Shown here: positions 17,019-26,655 of the stretch, in pieces
How positions within the stretch are numbered: the stretch's first letter is position 1
Layout of the letters: every line of letters starts with the position of its first letter
DNA from: Flagellimonas lutimaris
Lineage (GTDB): Bacteria > Bacteroidota > Bacteroidia > Flavobacteriales > Flavobacteriaceae
Direction of reading: 5' to 3'
Length of the DNA stretch: 64,000 nt
Assembly: GCF_003581615.1 (NCBI RefSeq)
Contig: NZ_QXFH01000070.1
Location: 434,001-498,000 of the forward strand
Position numbers and translations under genes: made by a program
Notes under the pieces: model-generated
The model's input: the letters and a program-made list of their open reading frames with translations, nothing else
Databases searched by the model: none
What the model was told of the DNA's origin: nothing

Positions 17019-17795
17019 ATGAAAGCAGTAATATTGGCAGGAGGCCTAGGAACAAGACTAAGTGAGGAAACAGTGTCAAAACCAAAGCCGATGGTTGAAA
17101 TTGGCGGCAAACCAATTTTGTGGCATATTATGAAAATATATTCATTTTATGGTGTTAATGATTTTATCATTTGTTGCGGATATAAAGGTTATGTGATAAA
17201 AGAATATTTTGCCAATTATTTTTTACACCAATCGGATGTCACATTTAATATGAAGGACAATCAAATGATAGTACATGAAAAAAGAGCCGAACCGTGGACA
17301 GTTACTTTAGTGGATACAGGCGACGAGTCAATGACAGGGGGACGATTAAAAAGAGTCAAAAGGTATATTGAAAATGAAAAGAGTTTTTGTTTCACTTATG
17401 GGGACGGGGTTGCCAATGTAGATATAAATGAATTGATAAAGTATCACGAATCACATGGTAAAGAGGCCACCTTGACAGCAGTTTACCCTCCCGGAAGATT
17501 TGGCGCCCTTGATATCCAGGACGGACAGGTGCTTAAATTTCAGGAAAAGCCAAAAGGTGATGGAGCCTTGATCAATGGAGGGTTTTTTGTGTTGACCCCC
17601 AATGTAATAGACAGGATAGATGGTGATTACTCCATATGGGAACAGGAGCCCCTAAAGAGTTTGGCCAAGGATGGGGAGTTAATGTCATACAAGCACGATA
17701 ATTTTTGGCAACCGATGGACACCCTTAGGGACAAACACTATTTGGAAAATCTGTGGGAATCTAACAATGCGCCGTGGAAATTATGGAAGGATTAA
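17019..17795 (+). CDS. rfbF: Glucose-1-phosphate cytidylyltransferase
   Basis: A 258-residue enzyme that forms CDP-glucose from CTP and glucose 1-phosphate, the entry to CDP-linked 3,6-dideoxyhexoses. It has [32 protein letters not shown] in two consecutive conserved pieces and the GDGVANVDI metal-site region. Length is normal. The start lies eight bases after E3, and the 3' end overlaps the rfbG start, so the genes are coupled. Confidence 0.96.
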   Translation: MKAVILAGGLGTRLSEETVSKPKPMVEIGGKPILWHIMKIYSFYGVNDFIICCGYKGYVIKEYFANYFLHQSDVTFNMKDNQMIVHEKRAEPWTVTLVDTGDESMTGGRLKRVKRYIENEKSFCFTYGDGVANVDINELIKYHESHGKEATLTAVYPPGRFGALDIQDGQVLKFQEKPKGDGALINGGFFVLTPNVIDRIDGDYSIWEQEPLKSLAKDGELMSYKHDNFWQPMDTLRDKHYLENLWESNNAPWKLWKD

Positions 17796-18859
17796 AAGGA
17801 CATGTACAGCCCTTATTTTGGAAAAATAAGCGTGTGTTTTTAACTGGGCACACAGGCTTTAAAGGCAGTTGGTTATCGATGTGGCTTCATTCCATGGGAG
17901 CGATTGTAAAAGGATATGCGCTTGAACCCAACACATCTCCCTCTCTATTTGAAAAAGTTTCCTTGGATAGTTTAATCGAATCTGAGATTGGTGATATTAG
18001 GGACTTGGAAAATCTGAGAAATAGTATGAAGGACTTTAATCCTGAAATTTTGATACATATGGCAGCCCAACCTTTGGTTCGATTGTCATATCAAGAGCCG
18101 GTGGAAACATATGCGACCAACGTTATGGGCACCGTGAATGTTTTAGAATCTGCTAGGTCTTGTAAAAATTTGAGAGCCATCGTTTCCGTAACCACGGATA
18201 AATGCTACGAAAATATGGAATGGGAATGGGGCTATCGGGAAAACGAGCCCATGGGGGGCCATGATCCCTACAGCAACAGTAAAGGCTGTGCCGAATTAGT
18301 GACCTCCGCATATAGAAATTCTTTTTTTAGTGATACGGATAGCGCTTTTTTGGCTTCCGCCAGAGCAGGAAATGTTATTGGTGGTGGTGATTGGGCCAAT
18401 GATCGTTTGATCCCCGATATTTTAAGGGCTTTTGAAAAAAATCAACCTGTAATTATTAGAAACCCAAAATCGACAAGGCCATGGCAGCATGTACTAGAAC
18501 CATTATCTGGTTATTTGGTATTGGCACAGTATCTATATATAGAGGGCAAAGGTTATGATGAAGCATGGAATTTTGGACCCAAAGATGAAGATTGTAGGCC
18601 CGTAAGTTGGATTTTGGACAAAATGGTTTCGCATTGGGGCGAAGATGCCAATTGGAAATTGGATAGTGACAAGAACCCACATGAAGCCAATTTTTTAAAG
18701 TTGGATTGTTCCAAAGCAAAAACTAGGCTTAAATGGGAGCCTAAATGGAACCTGGACCATACTTTAAATTTAATAATCAATTGGCATAGAGGATGGATGT
18801 CCTCGGAGAATATGTACGAGCATTGTTTAATCGAAATTGAAGATTATTTAAAAAATTGA
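17783..18859 (+). CDS. rfbG: CDP-glucose 4,6-dehydratase
   Basis: A 358-residue SDR enzyme that converts CDP-glucose to CDP-4-keto-6-deoxyglucose. It has [14 protein letters not shown] (cofactor motif with the family-typical FKGSWL), [18 protein letters not shown] (catalytic Thr-Asp-Lys) and [11 protein letters not shown] (Tyr-x3-Lys). The ATG at 17783 overlaps the end of rfbF by 13 bases; a GTG at 17774 is possible. The next gene begins one base after its stop codon. Confidence 0.95.
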   Translation: MEGLKGHVQPLFWKNKRVFLTGHTGFKGSWLSMWLHSMGAIVKGYALEPNTSPSLFEKVSLDSLIESEIGDIRDLENLRNSMKDFNPEILIHMAAQPLVRLSYQEPVETYATNVMGTVNVLESARSCKNLRAIVSVTTDKCYENMEWEWGYRENEPMGGHDPYSNSKGCAELVTSAYRNSFFSDTDSAFLASARAGNVIGGGDWANDRLIPDILRAFEKNQPVIIRNPKSTRPWQHVLEPLSGYLVLAQYLYIEGKGYDEAWNFGPKDEDCRPVSWILDKMVSHWGEDANWKLDSDKNPHEANFLKLDCSKAKTRLKWEPKWNLDHTLNLIINWHRGWMSSENMYEHCLIEIEDYLKN

Positions 18860-18860
18860 A

Positions 18861-20189
18861 ATGAAAGAAACACTCACCAAAACGGAACAATTAAGATTAG
18901 AGATTGCAAAACTGGTCGCCGAATTTGCGGAAGAAAAATATAAACCATCGAATTTTGAACCGGGTACTTCAGTTATACCACCATCCGGAAAAGTTCTGGG
19001 TAAAGAGGAGCTGGTGAACATGGTAGAAGCTTCACTTGATGGTTGGTTAACAACAGGAAGATTCAATGAACAATTTGAAAAGAAATTAGCTAGTTTTCTA
19101 GGGGTGAAACACTGTTTGTCGGTAAATTCAGGTTCATCGGCCAATTTGGTTGCTTTTTCTACACTAACATCGTCAAAACTGGGAGATAGGGCCATTAAAA
19201 AAGGAGATGAGGTAATAGGTGTGGCAGCAGGGTTTCCAACTACGGTCAACCCAATAGTTCAATTTGGTGCCGTTCCTGTTTTTGTTGATGTCAATTTGGA
19301 GACCCACAATATTAATGCAGACCTAATTGAGGCTGCAATTACACCCAAGACCAAAGCGATCATGTTGGCACATACACTGGGAAATCCATTTGATTTAAAA
19401 AAGGTAAAAGAGTTATGTGATAAATATAATTTATGGTTGGTCGAAGATACTTGTGATGCCCTTGGCGCCAAATATGACGGCCAATTGTGTGGCACATTTG
19501 GAGATATTGCCACGGTCAGTTTTTATCCGGCCCATCACATCACAATGGGGGAAGGTGGTGCGGTTTTTACAAACAACTCAGAACTTAAAATGATTGCAGA
19601 GTCCTTTAGAGATTGGGGTAGGGATTGCTATTGCGCGCCAGGGTGCGATAACACTTGCGGATGTAGGTTCGAACAACAACACGGAGACCTGCCTTATGGG
19701 TACGATCATAAATATGTTTATTCACATTCTGGGTACAATCTAAAAATAACCGATATGCAGGCGGCTTGTGGTTTGGCACAGATTGACAAGGCTCAAGGTT
19801 TTATAAACAAAAGGATTGCAAATTTTGAACACCTTCACAATAGGCTTCAATCTTTGACAGAATTTTTGCAATTGCCTGTGTCCACGCCCAATAGTCAACC
19901 CTCATGGTTTGGTTTTCCGATAACACTAAAAGAAAAGGCAGGGGTTGAGCGTGTAGACCTATTGCGGTTTTTGGATGACAACAAAATAGGTTCAAGGTTG
20001 TTGTTTGCTGGAAATTTAACCAAACAACCCTATTTTAAAGACATTGAATATCGTGTTGTTGGAGATTTGACCAATACTGATATAACCATGAACCGCACCT
20101 TTTGGATAGGCATTTATCCAGCTCTAGGAAAGGAACATTTTGAATTTATAGGAGAAAAATTGGAGGAGTTTTTTGGACTTAATTTTTAA
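18861..20189 (+). CDS. rfbH: CDP-4-keto-6-deoxyglucose-3-dehydrase (E1)
   Basis: A 442-residue B6 enzyme of the aminotransferase fold that removes the C3 hydroxyl. Two features separate it from ordinary sugar aminotransferases. In SFYPAHHITMGEGG a His stands where aminotransferases carry the PLP-binding Lys, so the cofactor is bound without a Schiff base, as in E1. The Cys-rich loop CYCAPGCDNTCGC supplies ligands for E1's [2Fe-2S] cluster. The electron donor is the E3 gene three genes upstream. The assignment is firm from these motifs. Confidence 0.96.
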   Translation: MKETLTKTEQLRLEIAKLVAEFAEEKYKPSNFEPGTSVIPPSGKVLGKEELVNMVEASLDGWLTTGRFNEQFEKKLASFLGVKHCLSVNSGSSANLVAFSTLTSSKLGDRAIKKGDEVIGVAAGFPTTVNPIVQFGAVPVFVDVNLETHNINADLIEAAITPKTKAIMLAHTLGNPFDLKKVKELCDKYNLWLVEDTCDALGAKYDGQLCGTFGDIATVSFYPAHHITMGEGGAVFTNNSELKMIAESFRDWGRDCYCAPGCDNTCGCRFEQQHGDLPYGYDHKYVYSHSGYNLKITDMQAACGLAQIDKAQGFINKRIANFEHLHNRLQSLTEFLQLPVSTPNSQPSWFGFPITLKEKAGVERVDLLRFLDDNKIGSRLLFAGNLTKQPYFKDIEYRVVGDLTNTDITMNRTFWIGIYPALGKEHFEFIGEKLEEFFGLNF

Positions 20190-20191
20190 AA

Positions 20192-21055
20192 ATGAAAAGT
20201 ATATTGATTACTGGGGCAAATGGATTTTTAGGAAGCCACCTTGTTGTTGAATTAAGCAAAGAATTTAATGTCATTGGTTTGGTGAGAAGTACTCAAAGCA
20301 TAAACCGAATTAAAAACCAGTCAATCAAGATCTATTCTTCAGAAGATCCATTGGAAAAAATATTTAAGGAAAACAAAATTTTTGCAGTAATCCATACTGC
20401 CACAGTGTATAAGAAAAAAAACGATTCAATTATTCCTCTTTTTAAAACAAATATTGAATTGCCGGTTCGGCTGGCGGAGCTTTGTAATAGTTATAAGGTA
20501 AAGGCATTTTTAAATACAGACAGCTTTTTTAACAGCAGTACTTATTCGTACTCATACCTTTCAGAATATACGCTTACCAAAAAACATACATCGGAGTGGC
20601 TTAATTTACTTTCAAAAACAAATGTGTTTAAACTGGTTAACTTAAAACTTTTTCATATGTATGGAGAAACGGACTCTGAGTCCAAATTTGTTCCCAGTCT
20701 AGTATCCCAGATTACAAAAGGTTCAGAAGCAATAAAGATGACCAAAGGTGAACAAACCAGAGATTTCATATATATTAAAGATGTTGTCAGTGCTTATAGA
20801 CAAGTTTTGTGTTCCATTGAGGAACTTTCCCATTATGAGGAATTTGATGTTGGAACTGGAGTGGAAACAAGTATCAAGGAATTCACAAATTTGACTAAAG
20901 CAATTTTAGAATGCGAAACAAAAATCTTATTCGGAGCAATTCCCTATCGAGAAGGAGAAATAATGAAATCGAAAGCCGAGACCATCAAACTTTGTAAATT
21001 AGGTTGGAAACCATCTTTCAGCTTAGAAAAGGGTTTAAAGGAATATCTATCGTAA
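20192..21055 (+). CDS. CDP-3,6-dideoxyhexose 4-ketoreductase/epimerase (SDR), exact product unknown
   Basis: A 287-residue extended SDR protein with GANGFLGSHL at the N-terminus and a YTLTK (Tyr-x3-Lys) active site near residue 127, preceded by the TDSFF strand. Its place directly after rfbH suggests it reduces CDP-3,6-dideoxy-4-keto-glucose, like RfbJ (CDP-abequose synthase), RfbS (CDP-paratose synthase) or AscF. No tyvelose 2-epimerase (rfbE) or AscE is visible, so abequose or paratose is more likely than tyvelose or ascarylose. The sequence alone does not settle the stereochemistry. Its stop codon overlaps the next ATG (TAATG). Confidence 0.78.
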   Translation: MKSILITGANGFLGSHLVVELSKEFNVIGLVRSTQSINRIKNQSIKIYSSEDPLEKIFKENKIFAVIHTATVYKKKNDSIIPLFKTNIELPVRLAELCNSYKVKAFLNTDSFFNSSTYSYSYLSEYTLTKKHTSEWLNLLSKTNVFKLVNLKLFHMYGETDSESKFVPSLVSQITKGSEAIKMTKGEQTRDFIYIKDVVSAYRQVLCSIEELSHYEEFDVGTGVETSIKEFTNLTKAILECETKILFGAIPYREGEIMKSKAETIKLCKLGWKPSFSLEKGLKEYLS

Positions 21056-22218
21056 TGAAAAACCTCATATATGTTTATAGCGGAATACAACCTGGAAAAA
21101 AAGGGGCGGGAAATTTTGTCTCGTACTTTCTTGGGCAACTTCAAGCTAAAAGGATTGAGTATAAACTAATTTCTTACCACACTCCTGAGGGGTTTTTGGT
21201 AAAACTAGCCAAAAGACTCGGTGCCATTGCAGCATTAAAACAGATGTATTATTTGTTGGCGCAAAATATTTCAAAGAGTAAAAATAGAACCAAAGGTGAA
21301 AAGGTAGTTTTGTTTCACCCTCAATCAATCGGGTTGGACATTTGTATTGAAATCATCAAATCAAATCAGGTTTACCTTTATGTCCTCGACAATTTTCTTT
21401 TTTGCAAGAAATCATATAATTACTTAGAAGGAACAAAACCGTGCGTATTGTGTATAAATGATTCTGAAGCACACAAAAAGATAGGATGCAAATTTTTTCC
21501 CAATCCGCAAGAACAGGATTTATATGATTTGTTTCTTCAGACGATTCAAAGAAATCTTTCGAGCATACATTTTTTGATACAAAATAAAAATCAGGGGTTA
21601 TTGCTTAAAAAAAAATTTGGCCCGAGCATATCCTTAAATGAGGTAGGAATGTTAATCGATTTAGAAGAAAAGAAGGAAGTAACCGAACCTGACGCAGAAC
21701 AACAATACGATTTTTTGTATCATAACACCCTATCTGGTGCAAAAGGGCTTAATTTCTTTTTAGATGTTGCCAAAGTTTTAAAGGAGTATAGGTTTGTTGT
21801 GCCGTATTCAAAATCGGAGGTAAGGAAGGTGATTCCTGATTTGGAAGATTTAAAGAATGTAAAATTTCTTTCGTTAACATGGGAAAGTGGGCTATCGCTT
21901 ATTTTGGAAAGCTGTAAAGTTGTTATCAATCCGTCACTTTGGTCTTCACCTGTTGAAGGAGCATTGCTAAAATCAATTCATCATAATGGTTGCGTTGCCG
22001 TAGTGCCATCGGAGTATTCTTTTTCCGCAGAGCTTCCCTCAGATGTTCTGATAAAATTGTCAACATCTCCTGCAGAAGCTGCCCAAATGTTGAAGGAGGT
22101 ATTGGAAAAAGAAGGAATGACAAACAGCTATAGGATAAAATCTAAATCATGGTTGGATATTTATATGAAGAAGGTAGAATCTTCATTACAATCTTTCATT
22201 GAAGAAGAGTTTATTTAA
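21055..22218 (+). CDS. Glycosyltransferase, GT4-like
   Basis: A 387-residue protein starting MKNLIYVYSGIQPGKKGAGN, a typical GT-B N-terminal strand with a Gly-rich acceptor loop. The C-terminal half has FLYHNTLSGAKGLNFFLDVAK and INPSLWSSPVEGALLKSI, which correspond to the donor-binding region of GT4-type retaining enzymes (the E of SPVEGALL in the usual EGFGL position). The ATG at 21055 overlaps the previous stop codon and is preferred to earlier in-frame starts. It probably adds a sugar to the lipid-linked repeat, perhaps the dideoxyhexose made next door (inference from position only). Confidence 0.75.
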   Translation: MKNLIYVYSGIQPGKKGAGNFVSYFLGQLQAKRIEYKLISYHTPEGFLVKLAKRLGAIAALKQMYYLLAQNISKSKNRTKGEKVVLFHPQSIGLDICIEIIKSNQVYLYVLDNFLFCKKSYNYLEGTKPCVLCINDSEAHKKIGCKFFPNPQEQDLYDLFLQTIQRNLSSIHFLIQNKNQGLLLKKKFGPSISLNEVGMLIDLEEKKEVTEPDAEQQYDFLYHNTLSGAKGLNFFLDVAKVLKEYRFVVPYSKSEVRKVIPDLEDLKNVKFLSLTWESGLSLILESCKVVINPSLWSSPVEGALLKSIHHNGCVAVVPSEYSFSAELPSDVLIKLSTSPAEAAQMLKEVLEKEGMTNSYRIKSKSWLDIYMKKVESSLQSFIEEEFI

Positions 22219-22515
22219 GTAAATACCTAGTTAGCTTTCAATGAAAAATTCAGCTAAATTTTAGACATTTTTATTCGAAAGGAATTTGTGACTAAAATTA
22301 TTTGAATACAAAACAGCGGCATTAATATCTTGGAAAGAGGCTTGAATGGCCTACAGGAAAAAGGGTAAAAAAACTAGCATTTTGATCATGTTCTCTTATA
22401 TGCAAGACAAAATCTATAATCTTTTCGAGAACCTTAAGTTGGAAAAAAAATGTAGTAAACTCCAGAAAACTTTCCTTGTAGATAAAACACTGTTAGTGAA
22501 TTTATTAATATATAA
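22219..22515. other. AT-rich gap inside the polysaccharide locus
   Basis: About 300 bases without a credible gene on either strand. A 10-bp inverted repeat (TTTCATTGAA at 22194-22203 and TTCAATGAAA at 22237-22246) spans the end of the preceding glycosyltransferase and may form a weak terminator. The rest could be a decayed gene or a leader of the flippase; I could not recognise any protein remnant. Confidence 0.5.
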
Positions 22516-23778
22516 ATGATAAAAAAAATTCTTCAAAAAAATGAAAACAAAGTAATTGCTAAGAACTATTTTTTTCTTGTTTTACTACAAGCGGCAAATT
22601 ATGTGCTTCCTTTATTAACCCTACCTTATTTAGTCAGAGTATTGGGGGCGGAAAGATATGGTTTGGTTATGTTCGCCCAATCTTTAGCAATATTTTTTAA
22701 TGTATTTGTGGATTTCGGTTTTAGTTTAAGTGGAACTAGAGAAATTTCACTACAACGAAATAATAAATCCAAACTCTCCAAAATTTTTTGGGGGATAATT
22801 CTAATAAAATTGGTGTTAATTGTTATTAGCTTTTTTATCATCATCACTATTGTATACAACTTTGATAGGTTTAGCAATGATGTGGAATTATATTTATTAA
22901 GCTTTGGAATGGTTGTTGGCCAGGCTCTTTTTCCCGTTTGGTTCTTTCAAGGTATAGAAAAAATGAAATTTATTACTTATATTAACATTTTCTCAAAAGT
23001 TGTTTTTACGTTACTTGTTTTTCTGTTGATCAAACAAACAGAAGATTATAAATTAGTTCCCTTATTCAATTCTTTGGGGTATATTTTGGGAGGATTGTTC
23101 GGGCTTTTCTTTAGCTTGAAGTATATTAATTTTAGGAAACCAGGATTTTCATTGATAAAAAGTCTTTTGAGAGACAGTTTTAAGTTATTCGTCTCAAACT
23201 TTGCAATTAGTCTATACACGGCTTCCAATGTTTTTATTTTAGGATTGTTTGCAGGAAATACCATTGTTGGGGTTTATTCAAGCTTTGAAAAACTTATTAT
23301 AGCTATTAAAAATGGCTTTATCCCTATTTATCAAGCCATATTTCCATGGCTTTCCAAACAACCGAACAAGGCAAAAATTATTGCTAAAATCACTCCTTTT
23401 ATTGTTTTCATTGGTATGGTTATATCAACGGTCATATTCATTTTTGGAACTCAGATAATAGAAATTATTTATAGTGATTCATTAATCTCAAGCTATTCAG
23501 GTGTATTTAAAATTTTGGGACTGATTGCCCTTTTTTCGGGCTGGAACATGCTCTATAATACCCTTTATTTTCCTTCGACCAAAGAATATGGAACCAGAAT
23601 GAAGATTTTGATTACTGGAGGTATTTTAAATATTCTTTTCGGAGTTGTTGTGGCAAAACTATATGGTATATTTGGTATGGCTTATGTTGTGGTCAGTACC
23701 GAATTACTATTGCTCATATTGGGTAGATATTATTATAAGAAGAAGAAAAAGAAGGAATTTGAAAGTCAAATAACCTAG
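22516..23778 (+). CDS. Wzx-like oligosaccharide flippase
   Basis: A 420-residue polytopic membrane protein with about 12 hydrophobic segments and the RfbX/Wzx N-terminal pattern (LPYLVRVLGAERYGLVMFAQS; then DFGFSLSGTREIS). Such proteins of the MOP superfamily move undecaprenyl-diphosphate-linked repeat units from the cytoplasmic to the periplasmic side. The C-terminus is lysine-rich. The very high A/T content is typical of O-antigen loci. It stands between the sugar-synthesis and polymerisation genes. Confidence 0.9.
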   Translation: MIKKILQKNENKVIAKNYFFLVLLQAANYVLPLLTLPYLVRVLGAERYGLVMFAQSLAIFFNVFVDFGFSLSGTREISLQRNNKSKLSKIFWGIILIKLVLIVISFFIIITIVYNFDRFSNDVELYLLSFGMVVGQALFPVWFFQGIEKMKFITYINIFSKVVFTLLVFLLIKQTEDYKLVPLFNSLGYILGGLFGLFFSLKYINFRKPGFSLIKSLLRDSFKLFVSNFAISLYTASNVFILGLFAGNTIVGVYSSFEKLIIAIKNGFIPIYQAIFPWLSKQPNKAKIIAKITPFIVFIGMVISTVIFIFGTQIIEIIYSDSLISSYSGVFKILGLIALFSGWNMLYNTLYFPSTKEYGTRMKILITGGILNILFGVVVAKLYGIFGMAYVVVSTELLLLILGRYYYKKKKKKEFESQIT

Positions 23779-23797
23779 TAAAGAACAAATTACTGAA

Positions 23798-24964
23798 TTG
23801 AAGTTTTCGTTGAACTCCATAGTTGCCAAACTGACGACTGCACTTGTTTTTTTTATAAACCCTCTTAGTGGTATAGTTATGGAGGGTTACTTTAGTTTTG
23901 GAAAAAAGAAGGTATCTTCTTTTTTGGTCATATTGATTTCAACATTTTTAGGATTTTTGAATACAACAAAGAAGTATGAGTCAGATTTGTTGACTTACTT
24001 CAACGAATTCCAATTGGCCGCGGATTTATCCTTTTTTGAGTACTTGTCTTCCTTCGGTAAAGACCCCATTTTTTATGGTGCAATGTATTTTTTTCATTGG
24101 GTTGGAAATTTTCAAATTTTCATTTTCTTTTTTACATTCCTTTCGTATTATTTCTTCTTAAAGGCAATACGACTTTTCTATCAGAAAACTGCAAATGATA
24201 AGGAAGTATTCTTTGCGATATTATTTGCGACACTTTTTTTTGAGATCTTTAGTTTATCAGCACATTTAGTGCGTCAGTTTTTGGCATTTTCAATCCTACT
24301 TTATTATTTGGTCAACAAGGTGATTTTAGAAAAGAATAAATGGGGTTACCTAATTGTTGCAGTTTTTACGCATACCACAATGTTGTTTTTTTTACCCCTT
24401 ATTTTTTTTCCTGCCGTAGGAAAAAAAATTAATATACAAAGGGGCTTGGCAATTATAATAGTCTTAGCAATTGTTATTAGAACATATCAAGATTTGGCGA
24501 TTTGGTATTTACAAACCACCAGCTCCAGTAACATATTAACATATTTAATGGAGCGATTGAGTCAGAAATCCATTTCTGATGGTATTGATGTACCAAAGGT
24601 TTTAATTGGTTTTAATATTTTGGTTTTGGTTTTGGCCTTATTAATGAATTATGTCATTAAGAAAAAAGACCTCTATCATTTTAACAACTGTATAATATTT
24701 GTCACCCTTCTGGTCTTGCTCACAGCAGAGTCACATCCTTTGTTATCATATAGATATGGATATTTGGCGTATACATTTTCTGCTTTTCTCGTTCCTTTTT
24801 TTACTAGTAGAAAATTTGTTGGAAGCATGATAAGTATTATTATTAAATCATTGGTGACATTGGTATTATTGGTGAATTTTGTTGTAAAACTTGAAAATGG
24901 CGTATGGGAATATATTCCGATGGATAAGCTTATTTTTAAGACAACGTTAAATTATTTTTTTTGA
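23798..24964 (+). CDS. EpsG/Wzy-like polysaccharide polymerase
   Basis: A 388-residue polytopic membrane protein. It has the EpsG-like early segment DLLTYFNEFQ followed by a region with YFFHWVGNFQIFIFF and a SAHLVRQFLAF segment, with many membrane helices after that. EpsG/Wzy proteins join repeat units in the periplasm. The start is a TTG at 23798; the first ATG (about 23879) would remove the first membrane helix (FFINPLSGI), so TTG is preferred. It lies 19 bases after wzx. Polymerase assignment rests on topology, motif similarity and context. Confidence 0.75.
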   Translation: MKFSLNSIVAKLTTALVFFINPLSGIVMEGYFSFGKKKVSSFLVILISTFLGFLNTTKKYESDLLTYFNEFQLAADLSFFEYLSSFGKDPIFYGAMYFFHWVGNFQIFIFFFTFLSYYFFLKAIRLFYQKTANDKEVFFAILFATLFFEIFSLSAHLVRQFLAFSILLYYLVNKVILEKNKWGYLIVAVFTHTTMLFFLPLIFFPAVGKKINIQRGLAIIIVLAIVIRTYQDLAIWYLQTTSSSNILTYLMERLSQKSISDGIDVPKVLIGFNILVLVLALLMNYVIKKKDLYHFNNCIIFVTLLVLLTAESHPLLSYRYGYLAYTFSAFLVPFFTSRKFVGSMISIIIKSLVTLVLLVNFVVKLENGVWEYIPMDKLIFKTTLNYFF

Positions 24965-24965
24965 A

Positions 24966-25895
24966 ATGAACACACAAAACCCTAGTCAAAAAGGCGAAAG
25001 TAATTGTGCGCCGATTTGCTTATTTGTATACAATAGGTTGGAAGAAACAAAGATTACTTTAGAGGAACTAAGAAATAACTATTTGGCCCCTATGAGTGAT
25101 TTATTTATTTTTTCAGATGGTCCCAAAAGTGAATTTGACAATGATAGTGTCAATGATGTGAGAGAGTTTATTTCAAACATAGGCGGTTTCAGGTCGGTTA
25201 AAATAATTGAGCAAAAAGAAAATCTAGGACTTGCCAAATCTATAATAAATGGAGTAACAAGAATTGTTAATGAATATGGAGCTGTAATTGTAATAGAGGA
25301 TGATATTAAGACGTCTAAAAATTTCCTCAACTTTCTTAATCAAGGATTAGATTTTTATCGAAGAAATGACAGGATTCAATCTATTTCTGGTTACACAATG
25401 CCCTTAAAAGGATTAAATAAATTAGAAAAAGATTTCTACTATGGCTTAAGGGCATCAAGTTGGGGGTGGGCAACATGGAAACATGTCTGGAATAAAATTG
25501 ATTGGGACGTAAATGATTATGATGAATTTAAAAAAAATGAGTCACAAAGAAGAAGTTTTAATGAATTAGGGAGTGACATGGCTTATATGTTGAAGAATAA
25601 GATGACGGGAAGAATAGACTCTTGGGCAATAGTATTTTGTTATGACCAATGGAAAAATCAAAGATTTACAGTTTACCCTAAAGAATCTAAGGTTGAAAAT
25701 ATCGGTTTCTCCGAGAAAGCCTCGAACACTCAATTTGTAGTTAAGGAATATATTGCCAAAATTGACAAATCAAATAAAGAGACTTTTGTGTTTGATAAAA
25801 ATATAGAACTCAACAAAACACTTTTAAAACAATTTTCAAAAAACTATTCAATACCTGTCAGATTAAAAAATAAGATTTTACGACTTATTGGTTAA
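24966..25895 (+). CDS. Glycosyltransferase, GT-A fold (GT2/GNT-I-like)
   Basis: A 309-residue protein beginning with APICLFVYNRLEETKITLEEL, then LFIFSDGPKSE and NLGLAKSIINGV, the usual GT-A nucleotide-binding pattern. VIVIEDDIKTSKNFLNF provides the acidic metal site. ASSWGWATWKHVW resembles a block of bacterial GNT-I-like glycosyltransferases. It has no membrane segment and so acts on the cytoplasmic face. It follows the polymerase by one base. Donor and acceptor cannot be deduced. Confidence 0.82.
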   Translation: MNTQNPSQKGESNCAPICLFVYNRLEETKITLEELRNNYLAPMSDLFIFSDGPKSEFDNDSVNDVREFISNIGGFRSVKIIEQKENLGLAKSIINGVTRIVNEYGAVIVIEDDIKTSKNFLNFLNQGLDFYRRNDRIQSISGYTMPLKGLNKLEKDFYYGLRASSWGWATWKHVWNKIDWDVNDYDEFKKNESQRRSFNELGSDMAYMLKNKMTGRIDSWAIVFCYDQWKNQRFTVYPKESKVENIGFSEKASNTQFVVKEYIAKIDKSNKETFVFDKNIELNKTLLKQFSKNYSIPVRLKNKILRLIG

Positions 25896-25930
25896 CGAGA
25901 CTTAAATGGATAAGAATGTAAAGACTTCCA

Positions 25931-26653
25931 ATGGATAAAAAAAACCTACTTGGTTATGATGTGCTGGTCACTTCTCTAAATACCGTCAAATTCGATAATA
26001 AATGTGTGGTTAATACCATAAATATCCATAGCTATGCGGTAGCAAAAAAGGATAAATTATTTAAGAATGCACTGTTATCTGGTGAAATCTTAATCCCAGA
26101 TGGGATTGGAATTGTTTATGCAAGTAAAATCTTGAGCGGAAAAAAAATCAAGAAAATTGCGGGCTATGACGCATTTATTTTTCTTATGGAAAAATTGGAG
26201 AAGGAAAAAGGGTCCTGCTTTTTTCTTGGATCATCTGAAAACACACTTCAAAGAATAGTGGACCGGTCTAAAAAGGATTATCCGAACGTTACAGTGAACA
26301 CCTATTCTCCACCTTTTAAAAAAGTTTTTGATGAAAGTGATAATGGAGCGATGGTAAATGCTGTTAATAAGGTTAATCCAGATGTGCTCTTTGTTGGCAT
26401 GACTGCTCCAAAACAGGAAAAATGGGTTTTTGTCCATAAAGAAAACCTCGAAGCTGACATTATTTGCTCCATAGGGGCAGTTTTTGATTTTTACGCAGGA
26501 ACAATTGAAAGACCTTCCAAAATTTGGATAGACCTTGGTTTGGAGTGGTTTATAAGATTTTTGCAAAACCCTAGAAAAATGTTTCCCAGGGTTTTCGTGT
26601 CAACTCCTATTTTTATGAAAGATTTATTATTGGAAAAATTAAGAGCAAACTAA
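25931..26653 (+). CDS. WecG/TagA/CpsF-family glycosyltransferase (GT26)
   Basis: A 240-residue protein with family signatures: LIPDGIGIVYASKIL, GYDAFIFLMEKLEKEKGSCFFLGSS, VGMTAPKQEKWV, and IGAVFDFYAGTIERPSKIW. GT26 enzymes add the second sugar (often a ManNAc derivative) to GlcNAc-diphospho-undecaprenol, which suits the WecA-like transferase downstream. A short near-duplicate of its start (ATGGATAAGAATGTAA at about 25908) precedes the chosen ATG and encodes only a five-residue peptide. The ORF is normal in length for the family. Confidence 0.9.
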   Translation: MDKKNLLGYDVLVTSLNTVKFDNKCVVNTINIHSYAVAKKDKLFKNALLSGEILIPDGIGIVYASKILSGKKIKKIAGYDAFIFLMEKLEKEKGSCFFLGSSENTLQRIVDRSKKDYPNVTVNTYSPPFKKVFDESDNGAMVNAVNKVNPDVLFVGMTAPKQEKWVFVHKENLEADIICSIGAVFDFYAGTIERPSKIWIDLGLEWFIRFLQNPRKMFPRVFVSTPIFMKDLLLEKLRAN

Positions 26654-26655
26654 AG

